Source: an uncultured Roseburia sp. (lineage in GTDB: Bacteria > Bacillota_A > Clostridia > Lachnospirales > Lachnospiraceae). From it: a stretch of DNA of 64,000 nt. How positions within the stretch are numbered: the first letter of the stretch is position 1; each line of letters begins with the position of its first letter. The notes beneath the pieces were generated by a model. It was given only the letters and a program-made list of their open reading frames with translations, was not told the DNA's origin and searched no databases. This document shows, piece by piece, positions 55,310-64,000 of this stretch. Made by a program: the position numbers and the translations under genes. The stretch spans positions 89,641-153,640 of the forward strand of contig CAAEAE010000015.1 in NCBI GenBank assembly GCA_900753715.1, given 5' to 3'.

Positions 55310-55675
55310 ATGAAAAGCTATACAATTACTGTAAATGGAACTGTTTATGATGTTACCGTAGAGGAGAACGGAGCAGTCAGCGCACCGGCAGCAGCACCGA
55401 GACGTGCGGCAGCTGCAGCACCGGCAGCACCTAAGGCAGCAGCTGCAGCAGGCGCAGCTGGAAGCGTAAAGATTGAAGCTGGAGCAGCAGGAAAAGTATT
55501 CAAGATTGAGGCAGCAGCAGGAACAGCTGTTAAGAAAGGTGATACCGTTCTGATTCTTGAAATCATGAAGATGGAGACTCCGGTTGTTGCACCGCAGGAC
55601 GGAACAGTCGCAAGCATTAACGTAAACGTTGGAGATATGGTAGAGTCCGGTGCATTACTTGCAACTTTGAATTAA
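55310..55675 (+). CDS. Biotin carboxyl carrier protein
   Basis: A 121-residue protein with an N-terminal stretch MKSYTITVNGTVYDVTVEE, an Ala/Pro-rich flexible linker (about residues 24-50), and a biotinyl domain with the biotin-accepting Lys in EIMKMET (usual form EAMKMEN). It carries CO2 between carboxyltransferase subunits and the OadB pump. AGGAGG precedes the ATG. It is the only biotin carrier in the operon and would serve both carboxyltransferases. Confidence 0.95.
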   Translation: MKSYTITVNGTVYDVTVEENGAVSAPAAAPRRAAAAAPAAPKAAAAAGAAGSVKIEAGAAGKVFKIEAAAGTAVKKGDTVLILEIMKMETPVVAPQDGTVASINVNVGDMVESGALLATLN

Positions 55676-55693
55676 TTTTTTAGGAGGATGACA

Positions 55694-56842
55694 ATGAGTT
55701 ACTTTACGGAGACAATGAGCAACCTCCTGCATCAGACCGCCTTTTTTAACCTGACATGGGGAAACTATGTAATGATTCTCGTTGCATGTATTTTCCTTTA
55801 TCTGGCAATTAAAAAGGGATATGAGCCGCTGCTTTTGGTTCCGATTGCATTCGGTATGCTGCTTGTAAATATCTATCCGGATATTATTGCAAGCCCGGAG
55901 CAGACCAGCAACGGAGTAGGTGGATTACTCTATTACTTTTATACCTTGGATGAGTGGTCAATTCTGCCGTCTCTGATTTTCATGGGCGTCGGAGCAATGA
56001 CCGACTTTGGACCTTTGATTGCAAACCCAATCAGCTTTCTGCTTGGAGCTGCCGCACAGTTCGGTATCTTCTCAGCATATTTCCTTGCAATCCTGCTTGG
56101 ATTTAACGATAAGGCAGCAGCAGCGGTTTCAATCATCGGTGGTGCGGATGGACCAACCTCCATCTTCCTTGCCGGTAAACTTGGACAGTCCGGTTTGATG
56201 GGACCGATTGCTGTGGCAGCATATTCTTACATGGCACTCGTGCCGATTATTCAGCCGCCAATTATGAAACTGTTTACGACAAAGAAAGAACGTGCGATTA
56301 AGATGCAGAACCTGCGTCCGGTATCCAAACTGGAAAAGATTCTGTTCCCAATCGTAGTTACAATTGTGGTATGTACAATCCTTCCGACAACAGCACCACT
56401 TGTTGGTATGTTGATGCTTGGTAACCTGTTCCGTGAGAGTGGCGTGGTACGTCAGTTGTCCGAGACAGCATCCAATGCTATGATGTATATTGTAGTTATT
56501 CTGCTTGGTACTTCCGTTGGTGCATCTACCAGTGCAGAGGCATTCTTGAACTGGACCACCATCAAGATTGTAATCCTTGGACTGATTGCATTTATGGTTG
56601 GTACGGCTGCAGGTGTTCTCGTAGGAAAACTTCTCTGCTGGATTACCAAGGGAAAGATCAATCCTTTGATTGGTTCCGCCGGAGTATCCGCCGTTCCAAT
56701 GGCAGCGCGTGTATCTCAGAAGGTCGGAGCAGAAGAGGATCCTACAAACTTTTTACTTATGCATGCAATGGGACCAAACGTTGCCGGAGTTATCGGTACT
56801 GCAGTAGCAGCCGGTGTATTTATGGCAATCTTTGGAATTTAA
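55694..56842 (+). CDS. oadB: Na+-pumping decarboxylase beta subunit
   Basis: A 382-residue membrane protein with about nine to eleven helices. It has the family signatures IIGGADGPTSIFLAGKL, with the Asp that binds Na+ and the carboxyl group, NPISFLLGAAAQFG, and a late GTAVAAGVF. OadB/MmdB/GcdB decarboxylates carboxybiotin and exports sodium ions. I prefer the ATG at 55694, because at 55688 the AGGAGG site would touch the start codon. Next to the biotin carrier and the 5S-type gene. Confidence 0.95.
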   Translation: MSYFTETMSNLLHQTAFFNLTWGNYVMILVACIFLYLAIKKGYEPLLLVPIAFGMLLVNIYPDIIASPEQTSNGVGGLLYYFYTLDEWSILPSLIFMGVGAMTDFGPLIANPISFLLGAAAQFGIFSAYFLAILLGFNDKAAAAVSIIGGADGPTSIFLAGKLGQSGLMGPIAVAAYSYMALVPIIQPPIMKLFTTKKERAIKMQNLRPVSKLEKILFPIVVTIVVCTILPTTAPLVGMLMLGNLFRESGVVRQLSETASNAMMYIVVILLGTSVGASTSAEAFLNWTTIKIVILGLIAFMVGTAAGVLVGKLLCWITKGKINPLIGSAGVSAVPMAARVSQKVGAEEDPTNFLLMHAMGPNVAGVIGTAVAAGVFMAIFGI

Positions 56843-56854
56843 GGAGGGAATATC

Positions 56855-58273
56855 ATGTCAGAAGTGACGAAGAAACCAATCAAGATTACAGAAACTGTAC
56901 TGCGTGATGCACATCAGTCTCTGATTGCCACCAGAATGACAACAGAGCAGATGCTGCCAATCGTAGATAAGATGGATAAAGTTGGCTACAATGCTGTAGA
57001 GTGCTGGGGCGGCGCAACATTTGATGCGTGCCTCCGCTTCCTGAAGGAAGATCCATGGGTGAGACTGCGGAAATTAAGAGACGGATTCAAAAACACCAAA
57101 TTACAGATGTTATTCCGTGGACAGAACATTTTAGGTTACCGTCCATATGCAGACGATGTTGTAGAGTATTTCGTACAGAAATCTATTGCAAACGGAATTG
57201 ATATTATCCGTATTTTTGACTGCTTAAACGATATCCGTAACCTTCAGACAGCAGTTACCGCTTGCAACAAGGAAAAAGGACATGCGCAGGTTGCACTTTC
57301 CTATACATTAGGAGACGCCTATACATTAGAGTACTGGATGGATATGGCAAAGAGAGTAGAAGATATGGGCGCTGATTCCTTATGTATTAAGGATATGGCT
57401 GGACTTCTTGTTCCGACAAAGGCAACTGAGTTAGTACAGGCATTAAAGTCTTCTACCAGCCTCCCAATCGAACTGCATACACATTATACCTCCGGTGTAG
57501 CTTCCATGACTTACATGAAAGCAGTAGAGGCAGGATGCGATATCATTGATACTGCAATGTCTCCATTCGCGCTGGGAACCAGCCAGCCGGCAACAGAGGT
57601 TATGGTTGAGGCATTCAAGGGAACCGAGTTCGACAGCGGCTTAGACCAGGGATTACTGGCAGAAATTGCTGATTACTTCCGTCCGTTGCGTGAACAGGCA
57701 TTAGAGAGCGGTCTTATGAACCCGAAGGTTCTTGGCGTAAATATCAAGACTTTATTATACCAGGTACCGGGTGGTATGCTTTCCAACCTGATTTCCCAGT
57801 TAAAGGAGCAGGGTAAGGAAGATAAATACGAGGAAGTTCTTGCAGAAGTACCGCGTGTGCGGAAAGACCTTGGTGAGCCGCCTCTTGTAACACCATCTTC
57901 CCAGATTGTCGGAACCCAGGCTGTATTTAACGTACTGATGGGCGAGCGTTATAAAGTCGCTACCAAAGAGACCAAGGATATCTTACTTGGTAAGTATGGT
58001 CAGACTGTAAAACCGTTCAACCCGGAAGTTGTAGACAAGGTTCTCGGCGAAGAGAAGAAGAATGCTATTACCTGCAGACCAGCAGATTTATTAGAGCCAG
58101 AGCTTGACAAGATTGAGTCCGAAATGAAACAGTGGAAACAGCAGGATGAGGATGTCCTTACCTACGCACTGTTCCCGCAGGTTGCAACTGATTTCTTCAA
58201 GTACCGTGAGGCACAGCAGAAGAAAGTAGACGCAACAATTGCTGATACAAAGAACGGAGCTTATCCGGTATAA
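56855..58273 (+). CDS. oadA: 5S-type carboxyltransferase (oxaloacetate decarboxylase alpha / PycB-like)
   Basis: A 472-residue TIM-barrel carboxyltransferase. RDAHQSLIATRM and the metal-binding Asp start the barrel, followed by MLFRGQNILGYRPYADDVV, the Lys of LCIKDMAGLL that is carbamylated in relatives, and the His pair in ELHTHYTSG. It ends after the helical domain with no biotinyl domain, so it depends on the separate carrier. It transfers CO2 between oxaloacetate/pyruvate and biotin. Together with OadB it suggests oxaloacetate decarboxylation coupled to Na+ export, or CO2 transfer from oxaloacetate to an acyl-CoA with the first gene of the operon. Confidence 0.92.
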   Translation: MSEVTKKPIKITETVLRDAHQSLIATRMTTEQMLPIVDKMDKVGYNAVECWGGATFDACLRFLKEDPWVRLRKLRDGFKNTKLQMLFRGQNILGYRPYADDVVEYFVQKSIANGIDIIRIFDCLNDIRNLQTAVTACNKEKGHAQVALSYTLGDAYTLEYWMDMAKRVEDMGADSLCIKDMAGLLVPTKATELVQALKSSTSLPIELHTHYTSGVASMTYMKAVEAGCDIIDTAMSPFALGTSQPATEVMVEAFKGTEFDSGLDQGLLAEIADYFRPLREQALESGLMNPKVLGVNIKTLLYQVPGGMLSNLISQLKEQGKEDKYEEVLAEVPRVRKDLGEPPLVTPSSQIVGTQAVFNVLMGERYKVATKETKDILLGKYGQTVKPFNPEVVDKVLGEEKKNAITCRPADLLEPELDKIESEMKQWKQQDEDVLTYALFPQVATDFFKYREAQQKKVDATIADTKNGAYPV

Positions 58274-58300
58274 TTAAAATTACGTGCCGTCAGGTACAAG

Positions 58301-58344
58301 AATCCCCGCAGCAGGTTCAAAAAACTGTTTGTGGGGATTTTTTA
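58301..58344 (+). terminator. Terminator of the decarboxylase operon
   Basis: AATCCCCGCA pairs with TGTGGGGATT, with an inner CAG/CTG stem, followed by six T. Confidence 0.9.
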
Positions 58345-58364
58345 CGACAGGAATGGAGAGGTTT

Positions 58365-60191
58365 ATGAAAAAGCAGGAATCCGAGATTGAAGTATTTAAA
58401 AAGAAAACAGTTCCAAAGAAACAGACCGATGTGGAAAGCTGGTTTATTGAGAGCTATCGCAGATATCAGGGGCATCCACTGAAAATATTGATTTCGTTAT
58501 ATAAAGGAAATTATCATAAATTTATGATGGCAGTTATCTGCTTTTTCATTAAGCACGCCTGTGTGTGGGTACTGCCGATTATCACAGCCAATATCATCAA
58601 TGATGTGACACAGGGAAATCCCGACACGGTGCGCAATATCTTTTTCTATGCATTGCTTGAGACAGTGTTGATTGCTGCAAATATACCGTTTAATTATCTG
58701 TATACATCCTACAAAAGCCTTGCGACACGTTACGCGGAAACCGGGCTTCGGAAGGCGTTGATTCGGAAATTACAGCAGCTTTCCATTTCTTATCATGTTG
58801 GAACACAGTCCGGACGGCTTCAGTCCAAAATCATGCGTGATGTGGAAGCGGTGGAAACACTTTCGACACAGATGTTTTTAAGCATTTTAAATATCGTGTT
58901 AAATATCGGAGTGGCACTGGTGGTGACAGCTTCAAAAAGTGCGATTGTGTTTGTATTCTTCCTGCTGACAGCTCCGGTAGCGGCGATTACGATGGTATCC
59001 TTCCGAAATGCTATGCGCAGGCGGAACAACGAATTCCGAAAAGAGATGGAAGAGACCTCAGCCAGGGTCATGGAGATGGTGGAGCTTGTGCCGGTAACCC
59101 GCGCCCATGCACTTGAGGATGAGGAAGTCGAGAAAATGAGCGGGCAGTTATTTACCGTTGCAGAAAAAGGATATAAGTTAGACCTGGTGCAGGCATTGTT
59201 TGGTTCTGTCGGCTGGGCAGTATTTCAGGTGTTTCAGGTTATCTGCCTTGCATTTACCGGTTATCTTGCACTGAAGGGCAGAATCCTTGCGGGAGATATC
59301 ACCCTTTACCAGAGCTATTTTGCAACTGTGGTCAACCAGGTTTCTGCGATTGTGACACTGCTTCCGACCATTACGAAGGGAATCGAGTCTGTGAATTCCA
59401 TCGGAGAAGTTCTGCTTTCTGAGGATGTGGAAGATAACGAGGGAAAAGAAATATTACAGGATGTGCAGGGAACCTTTGATTTTGCAGACGTTTCCTTTCA
59501 TTATAAGAATGCAGAGAAAAAGGTGTTAAATCATCTGAATCTTCATGTGAAACAGGGAGAAACAATTGCGTTTGTAGGAGAATCCGGCGCGGGCAAATCT
59601 ACCATTTTAAATCTGGTCATCGGATTTCATCTGGCAGATGAGGGAAAGGTGCTGCTCGACGGAAAGAATTTGAAAGAAATTGACCTGCGCAGTTACCGAA
59701 AATATCTTGCTGTGGTGCCGCAGACGTCGATTCTCTTTTCCGGGACCATCCGGGAGAACATCACGTATGGCTGTGAACATGTGACGGAGGAACAGCTTGC
59801 GGAGGTGGTAAAGGCGGCGAATCTTTCTGACTTGGTAGAAGGACTGCCGCAGGGACTTGACACGATGGTGGGAGAGCACGGCGGAATGTTATCCGGCGGA
59901 CAAAGACAGCGTATTTCTATTGCAAGGGCATTGATTCGCAATCCAAAGATTATCGTGTTGGATGAAGCAACATCCGCACTTGACAGTATCTCAGAGCGTC
60001 TGATTCAGGAAGCACTGCAAAACCTGACCAAGGGACGCACTACCTTTATTGTGGCGCACCGTCTTTCCACTATCCGCGATGCCGATAAAATTGCAGTTAT
60101 TGCAGACGGACATTGTGTCGAATACGGAACATTTGAGGAACTCATGGAGCAGAAGGGCGAATTTTACCGGATGAAGAGGATTCAGAGCTGA
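58365..60191 (+). CDS. ABC exporter (fused membrane and ATPase domains)
   Basis: A 608-residue half-transporter. A basic cytoplasmic N-terminus and six membrane helices (about 50-340) are followed by an ATPase domain with Walker A GESGAGKST, signature LSGGQRQRIS, Walker B IIVLDEATSALD and the switch His in VAHRLSTI. Such proteins work as dimers and export lipids, peptides or drugs. There is no second half-transporter gene nearby, so it is probably a homodimer. The ATG at 58365 has GGAGAGG; earlier in-frame starts lie in the terminator. Substrate unknown. Confidence 0.93.
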   Translation: MKKQESEIEVFKKKTVPKKQTDVESWFIESYRRYQGHPLKILISLYKGNYHKFMMAVICFFIKHACVWVLPIITANIINDVTQGNPDTVRNIFFYALLETVLIAANIPFNYLYTSYKSLATRYAETGLRKALIRKLQQLSISYHVGTQSGRLQSKIMRDVEAVETLSTQMFLSILNIVLNIGVALVVTASKSAIVFVFFLLTAPVAAITMVSFRNAMRRRNNEFRKEMEETSARVMEMVELVPVTRAHALEDEEVEKMSGQLFTVAEKGYKLDLVQALFGSVGWAVFQVFQVICLAFTGYLALKGRILAGDITLYQSYFATVVNQVSAIVTLLPTITKGIESVNSIGEVLLSEDVEDNEGKEILQDVQGTFDFADVSFHYKNAEKKVLNHLNLHVKQGETIAFVGESGAGKSTILNLVIGFHLADEGKVLLDGKNLKEIDLRSYRKYLAVVPQTSILFSGTIRENITYGCEHVTEEQLAEVVKAANLSDLVEGLPQGLDTMVGEHGGMLSGGQRQRISIARALIRNPKIIVLDEATSALDSISERLIQEALQNLTKGRTTFIVAHRLSTIRDADKIAVIADGHCVEYGTFEELMEQKGEFYRMKRIQS

Positions 60192-60198
60192 AATCCTG

Positions 60199-60226
60199 TT
60201 GCAAAACCATTGGAATTTGCTATAAT
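60199..60226 (+). promoter_or_regulatory. Promoter of the RpiR-family gene
   Basis: TTGCAA, 16-base spacer, TATAAT with the extended TGC before the -10. Confidence 0.8.
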
Positions 60227-60274
60227 AAAAACATTGGTGTTAGAACGGAAAATAAATGAATTGAGAGAAAAACT

Positions 60275-61198
60275 ATGAGCAGCAATGATTTGAGCAGCCG
60301 TATCAATGAAGTGTACGGCAAATTAAGCAAGGGGCATAAACTTCTTGCTGCCTACATCACCGATAATTACGACAGGGCGGCGTTTTTGACAGCGTCAAAG
60401 CTCGGAGAGGCGGTAGGTGTCAGTGAGTCCACGGTTGTACGGTTTGCAACGCATCTGGGATACAAAGGGTATCCGGAGTTTCAGGATGCCTTACAGGATC
60501 AGGTGCGAGGAAAACTTGACTCCATGCAGCGGATGGAAGTCACCTACGGAAGAATCGGACAGTCGAAGATTCTTGAAGCAGTGTTAAAAGGGGATGAGGA
60601 GAAGATTCATTCGACACTTGAGAAGATGGACCAAAATGCCTTTGAACTTGCTGTTGACACGATTTTGCAGGCAAAAAATATCTATGTGATCGGACTTAGA
60701 AGCTGTGCACCGTTAGCGTCTTTTCTGGCATTTTATCTGACGATGATGTTTGAAAATGTGCATCTGTTGCAGACAAACAGTGCGAATGAGATTTTTGAAC
60801 AGATGCTTCGGATTGGCAAAGAGGATGTGATGATTGGCATCAGTTTTCCGAGATATTCCATGCGTACCTTAAAGGCACTTGAATTTGCCAATAACCGGAG
60901 TGCAAAGGTGATTACGTTGACGGACAGTATACATTCCCCGATGAATCTGTATTCCTCCTGCAACCTGATTGCAGAGAGTGATATGTCTTCAATTGTGGAT
61001 TCGCTTGTGGCGCCGCTAAGCGTGATTAATGCGCTCATTGTGGCGCTCTGTATGAAAAAGCAGCGTGAGGTGGCGGGAACACTTGAGGAGTTAGAAGACC
61101 TTTGGGAGGAGTATCAGGTGTTTGGAAACGATGAGATTAACTACGTGGATGACTCGATAAAAATGCGTTATGCCAAAATAGGAGATGCGGATGAGTAA
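60275..61198 (+). CDS. RpiR-family transcriptional regulator
   Basis: A 307-residue regulator. The N-terminal 80 residues are an HTH_6 domain (FLTASKLGEAVGVSESTVVR). Residues about 125-260 are a SIS domain for sugar phosphates (NIYVIGLRSCAPLASFLAFY). Such proteins usually control sugar-phosphate or amino-sugar genes. The adjacent genes (flavoprotein, cmk) are not sugar genes, so the target is unknown. Its end overlaps the start of the next gene, suggesting co-translation. Confidence 0.92.
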   Translation: MSSNDLSSRINEVYGKLSKGHKLLAAYITDNYDRAAFLTASKLGEAVGVSESTVVRFATHLGYKGYPEFQDALQDQVRGKLDSMQRMEVTYGRIGQSKILEAVLKGDEEKIHSTLEKMDQNAFELAVDTILQAKNIYVIGLRSCAPLASFLAFYLTMMFENVHLLQTNSANEIFEQMLRIGKEDVMIGISFPRYSMRTLKALEFANNRSAKVITLTDSIHSPMNLYSSCNLIAESDMSSIVDSLVAPLSVINALIVALCMKKQREVAGTLEELEDLWEEYQVFGNDEINYVDDSIKMRYAKIGDADE

Positions 61199-62435
61199 GG
61201 TAATTGTAGTGGGCGGTGGACCTGCGGGCATGTTTGCGGCGATTGCGGCGGCAGAAAACGGACATGCAGTCACACTGCTTGAGAAGAATGAAAAGCTTGG
61301 GAAAAAATTATATATTACCGGAAAAGGCAGATGTAATATCACAAATGCCAGTGACCTGGACGTGATTTTTGCCAATGTCATGAGCAATTCCAGATTCCTT
61401 TACAGCGCATTTTATACGTATGACAATCAAAGAGTCATGGACTTTTTTGAAAAAAATGGGCTTCCGATTAAAGTGGAGCGCGGAAATCGTGTGTTTCCGG
61501 TCTCAGACCATTCGTCAGATGTCATTGCAATCTTACAGAAGGTATTAAAGGAAAAAGGTGTGAAGGTTTCCCTTCACACAGAAGTGGAAGAAATTTTAGA
61601 ATCGGATGGGTGCGCGGCGGGCGTACAGTTAAAGGACGGCACAAAGCTTTTTGCAGATGCGGTAGTTGTGGCAACAGGCGGATTTTCCTATCAGACGACA
61701 GGCTCGACTGGAGACGGTTACCGGTTTGCAAAAGAACTTGGACATGGGGTGACAGAATTAACCCCGGCGCTGGTGCCGTTTGAAACCGAGGAGGATTATC
61801 CGCTTAGGATGCAGGGACTTTCCCTTAAGAATATCCGTGTCCGCATCTATCAGGAGAAAAAATTATTGTATGAGGAATTTGGCGAAATGCTGTTTACCCA
61901 CTTTGGGGTCAGCGGACCTGTGATTTTAAGCGCCAGCGAAGCAATTGCACCGAAGTACACCTCACAGAAATTAAAACTTTTCATTGATTTAAAGCCGGCA
62001 ATCGATGAGGAGCAGCTTGATAGGCGGCTTATACGGGAGTTTGAGGAGGCAAAGAACCGCCGGTTCAAGAATGCACTCGGAGGACTTTTCCCGGCAAAGA
62101 TGATACCGGTAATGTTAGAACTCAGTGGAATTGACCCGGAGCGGAAAATAAATGAGATTACAAAAGTAGAACGACAGCAGTTCTGCAAATTGATAAAGGC
62201 ATTTCCGCTTACCTTAAACGGACTGCGGGATTTCAAGGAAGCAATCGTGACCAAAGGCGGTGTAAAAGTAAAGGAAGTGAATCCGTCCACGATGGAGTCA
62301 AAGCTTGTAAAAGGACTGTATTTCTGTGGTGAGGTGCTTGATTTGGATGCCATGACAGGGGGCTATAACCTTCAGATTGCATGGTCGACCGGATATCTTG
62401 CCGGAAACAGTATTCCATATAATAAGAACATTTAA
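61191..62435 (+). CDS. BaiN/RdsA-family NAD(P)/FAD-dependent oxidoreductase
   Basis: A 414-residue flavoprotein of the HI0933/YhiN family. The FAD loop is VGGGPAGMFAAIAAA, followed by GKKLYITGKGRCNITNA, which is diagnostic of this family, and a C-terminal FAD segment GEVLDLDAMTGGYNLQIA. Physiological substrates are poorly known; a member (BaiN) has been linked to bile-acid dehydroxylation, but most members occur in organisms without that pathway. The ATG at 61191 follows GGAG and overlaps the regulator gene by 8 bases. Confidence 0.93.
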   Translation: MSKVIVVGGGPAGMFAAIAAAENGHAVTLLEKNEKLGKKLYITGKGRCNITNASDLDVIFANVMSNSRFLYSAFYTYDNQRVMDFFEKNGLPIKVERGNRVFPVSDHSSDVIAILQKVLKEKGVKVSLHTEVEEILESDGCAAGVQLKDGTKLFADAVVVATGGFSYQTTGSTGDGYRFAKELGHGVTELTPALVPFETEEDYPLRMQGLSLKNIRVRIYQEKKLLYEEFGEMLFTHFGVSGPVILSASEAIAPKYTSQKLKLFIDLKPAIDEEQLDRRLIREFEEAKNRRFKNALGGLFPAKMIPVMLELSGIDPERKINEITKVERQQFCKLIKAFPLTLNGLRDFKEAIVTKGGVKVKEVNPSTMESKLVKGLYFCGEVLDLDAMTGGYNLQIAWSTGYLAGNSIPYNKNI

Positions 62436-62456
62436 AAATTTCAGGAGGAATGAAAT

Positions 62457-63125
62457 ATGAGTATGAATATTGCAATTGACGGACCTGCAGGAGCCGGAAA
62501 AAGCACAATCGCAAAGCGTCTTGCAAAGAAGCTTGGATTTATCTATGTAGACACCGGAGCAATGTACCGCGCAATGGCATATTATTTTTTACAGAAGAAG
62601 ACAGACCCATCGGATGAAACGGCGATTGCCGCTATGTGTCCGGATGTGGATGTGACCATCGCATATGAGGGGAACGAACAGCAGGTGCTGTTAAACGGGG
62701 AAAATGTAAACGGATTTATCCGCACGGAAGAGGTCGGAAATATGGCATCGTCTGTCAGTGTTTATCCGGTGGTTCGCACAAAACTGGTAGAGTTACAGCG
62801 CCAGCTCGCCGCAAAATCGGATGTTATCATGGATGGCAGGGATATTGGAACCTGCGTGCTTCCGGATGCCCAGGTCAAGATTTATCTGACCGCAAGCTCT
62901 GCGACCCGCGCAAAGCGCAGATTTGACGAACTTGCCGCAAAGGGAGAAACCTGTGACCTTGAGCAGATTGAAAAGGATATTATTGACAGGGATTACAGAG
63001 ATATGCACCGAGAGACATCTCCGCTTAAGCAGGCAGAGGATGCTGTGTTAGTAGACAGCTCCGAGATGAATATTGACGAAGTGGTGGATGCAATTTATCA
63101 GATTTATGAAAAAACAAAGCAGTAA
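62457..63125 (+). CDS. cmk: Cytidylate kinase
   Basis: A 222-residue nucleotide kinase that phosphorylates CMP and dCMP. P-loop GPAGAGKST, then YVDTGAMYRA and DGRDIGTCVLPDAQVKIYLT, are typical of Cmk. AGGAGG precedes the ATG. It is followed by ispH and rpsA, an order conserved in Clostridia. Confidence 0.97.
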   Translation: MSMNIAIDGPAGAGKSTIAKRLAKKLGFIYVDTGAMYRAMAYYFLQKKTDPSDETAIAAMCPDVDVTIAYEGNEQQVLLNGENVNGFIRTEEVGNMASSVSVYPVVRTKLVELQRQLAAKSDVIMDGRDIGTCVLPDAQVKIYLTASSATRAKRRFDELAAKGETCDLEQIEKDIIDRDYRDMHRETSPLKQAEDAVLVDSSEMNIDEVVDAIYQIYEKTKQ

Positions 63126-63140
63126 AGGAACGAAACATTC

Positions 63141-63995
63141 ATGAATGTAATTTTGGCGAAAAGCGCCGGGTTTTGCTTTGGCGTGAAACGTGCTGTCGAC
63201 ATGGTTTACAAGGAAGCCGAAAGAGGAGACACTCCTATCTATACGTACGGTCCGATTATTCACAATGAAGAAGTGGTGTCGGATTTAGAGGCAAAGGGTG
63301 TGCGGGTCATTGAGGATGTAGACGAGTTGAGGGATGCACCGAAGGGAATCGTTATCATCCGCTCCCACGGAGTTGGACCTTCTGTTTACCGCGAGATTCA
63401 GAAACTGGGATTTGAGATTGTCGATGCAACCTGTCCGTTTGTGTTAAAGATTCACAGACTTGTGGAACAACACAGCAGAGAGGGTGAGCGGATTGTCATT
63501 ATCGGAAATGCCAGTCATCCGGAGGTCGCAGGAATCCGGGAATGGTCCGAAGATGCGCAGACAACGATTATCGGAAGCCGTGAGGAAGCGGAAAATTTTA
63601 CCATAAAAGACGGCAAAAAGGTATGTATTGTATCACAAACGACATTTAATTACAATAAATTTCAAGAATTAGTTGAAATTATTTCAGAAAAAGGTTATGA
63701 TATTATTGTTTTAAATACAATCTGCAATGCGACCGAAGAGCGGCAGACCGAAGCAGCTCGGATTGCGGCCGAAGTGGATGCTATGATTGTCATTGGAGGC
63801 AGGAGCAGTTCCAATACGCAGAAATTATTTGAAATCTGTAAAAAAGAATGCAACAATACTTACTATATACAAACTGTAAAGGATTTGGATTTGACGTGTT
63901 TAAAGTCCATCGATAACGTAGGTATTACCGCAGGGGCTTCTACCCCAAACAAAATTATTGAGGAGGTTCAAAAGAATGTCAGAAATGAGCTTTGA
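63141..63995 (+). CDS. ispH: 4-hydroxy-3-methylbut-2-enyl diphosphate reductase
   Basis: A 284-residue iron-sulfur enzyme making IPP and DMAPP in the last MEP step. The three cluster ligands are Cys12 (AGFCFGVKRAV), the Cys of VDATCPFV and the Cys of NTICNATEERQ. Substrate-binding His occur in YGPIIHNEEV and RSHGVG. In many Clostridia IspH is fused to ribosomal protein S1; here the two are separate but overlapping genes, because rpsA starts 20 bases before the ispH stop. Confidence 0.97.
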   Translation: MNVILAKSAGFCFGVKRAVDMVYKEAERGDTPIYTYGPIIHNEEVVSDLEAKGVRVIEDVDELRDAPKGIVIIRSHGVGPSVYREIQKLGFEIVDATCPFVLKIHRLVEQHSREGERIVIIGNASHPEVAGIREWSEDAQTTIIGSREEAENFTIKDGKKVCIVSQTTFNYNKFQELVEIISEKGYDIIVLNTICNATEERQTEAARIAAEVDAMIVIGGRSSSNTQKLFEICKKECNNTYYIQTVKDLDLTCLKSIDNVGITAGASTPNKIIEEVQKNVRNEL

Positions 63996-64000
63996 ACAAA
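63976..64000 (+). CDS. rpsA: 30S ribosomal protein S1 (first codons only)
   Basis: Only eight codons fit in the window, MSEMSFEQ, preceded by a strong AGGAGG (63961-63966) 9 bases upstream. Many clostridial S1 proteins that follow ispH start in a similar way. The rest is outside the window, so the call rests on gene order and these few residues. Confidence 0.7.

Noticed and set aside
1..64000. Mobile elements or defence systems
   Set aside because: I looked for transposase, integrase, toxin-antitoxin, restriction and phage genes on both strands and saw none.

Overview
The window is a stretch of bacterial chromosome from a low-to-moderate GC Gram-positive anaerobe of the class Clostridia, most likely the family Lachnospiraceae. 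The evidence is a PolC-type replicative polymerase, the infC-rpmI-rplT operon with an attenuator leader and an ATT start codon, the cmk-ispH-rpsA order, the rimP-nusA-rnpM-L7Ae-infB-rbfA-nrnA-truB-ribF operon, sigma-A promoters with 17-base spacers, strong GGAGG ribosome binding sites, and a biotin-dependent sodium-pump decarboxylase cluster. I assign it to family level only. No transposase, integrase, prophage module or CRISPR array is visible.

Layout: 1-4043 is a Dlt-like acylation cluster (cut adenylation enzyme, carrier protein, MBOAT acyltransferase, SGNH-fold protein, lipoprotein). 4178-16681 holds a membrane-bound polysaccharide deacetylase homologue with altered metal ligands, a bactofilin, then pyrH-frr and uppS-cdsA-dxr-rseP-ispG-polC (nucleotide, translation, isoprenoid, lipid and replication functions). 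16776-24520 holds a DUF5050-like protein (minus), pheA, a Ppx-like/HD protein, ppk, a HAD phosphatase and a PHP phosphoesterase (minus). 24669-31197 holds cheW, a lipoprotein, the infC-rpmI-rplT operon, a chemoreceptor, an AraC regulator (minus) and galE. 31313-31610 holds a tRNA-Glu(CTC) with an odd acceptor stem, followed by a series of hairpins. 31730-33667 encodes a repeat-bearing surface protein. 33842-42384 is the nusA-infB operon. 42484-49005 holds an NlpC/P60 hydrolase, rpsO, pnp, a frameshifted subtilase and cls. 49000-53021 holds scpAB flanked by two D,D-carboxypeptidases. 53134-58273 is a five-gene decarboxylase/transcarboxylase and Na+ pump operon. 58365-64000 holds an ABC exporter, an RpiR regulator, a BaiN-like flavoprotein, cmk, ispH and the first codons of rpsA.

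Most of the window is housekeeping. The points most worth a second look are: (1) the composite biotin enzyme cluster, which has both a 12S-type and a 5S-type carboxyltransferase beside one biotin carrier and an OadB pump; (2) the Dlt-like acylation cluster, with a Cys where the SGNH protein should have its nucleophilic Ser; (3) the subtilase split exactly at a T TTT TTC slippery heptamer, where a -1 shift restores the full catalytic triad; (4) the polysaccharide deacetylase homologue missing two of three metal ligands; (5) the long base-paired pnp leader and the two-state infC leader; and (6) the tRNA-Glu with its downstream hairpin series. All functional statements come from motif reading and gene context; no database search was run.
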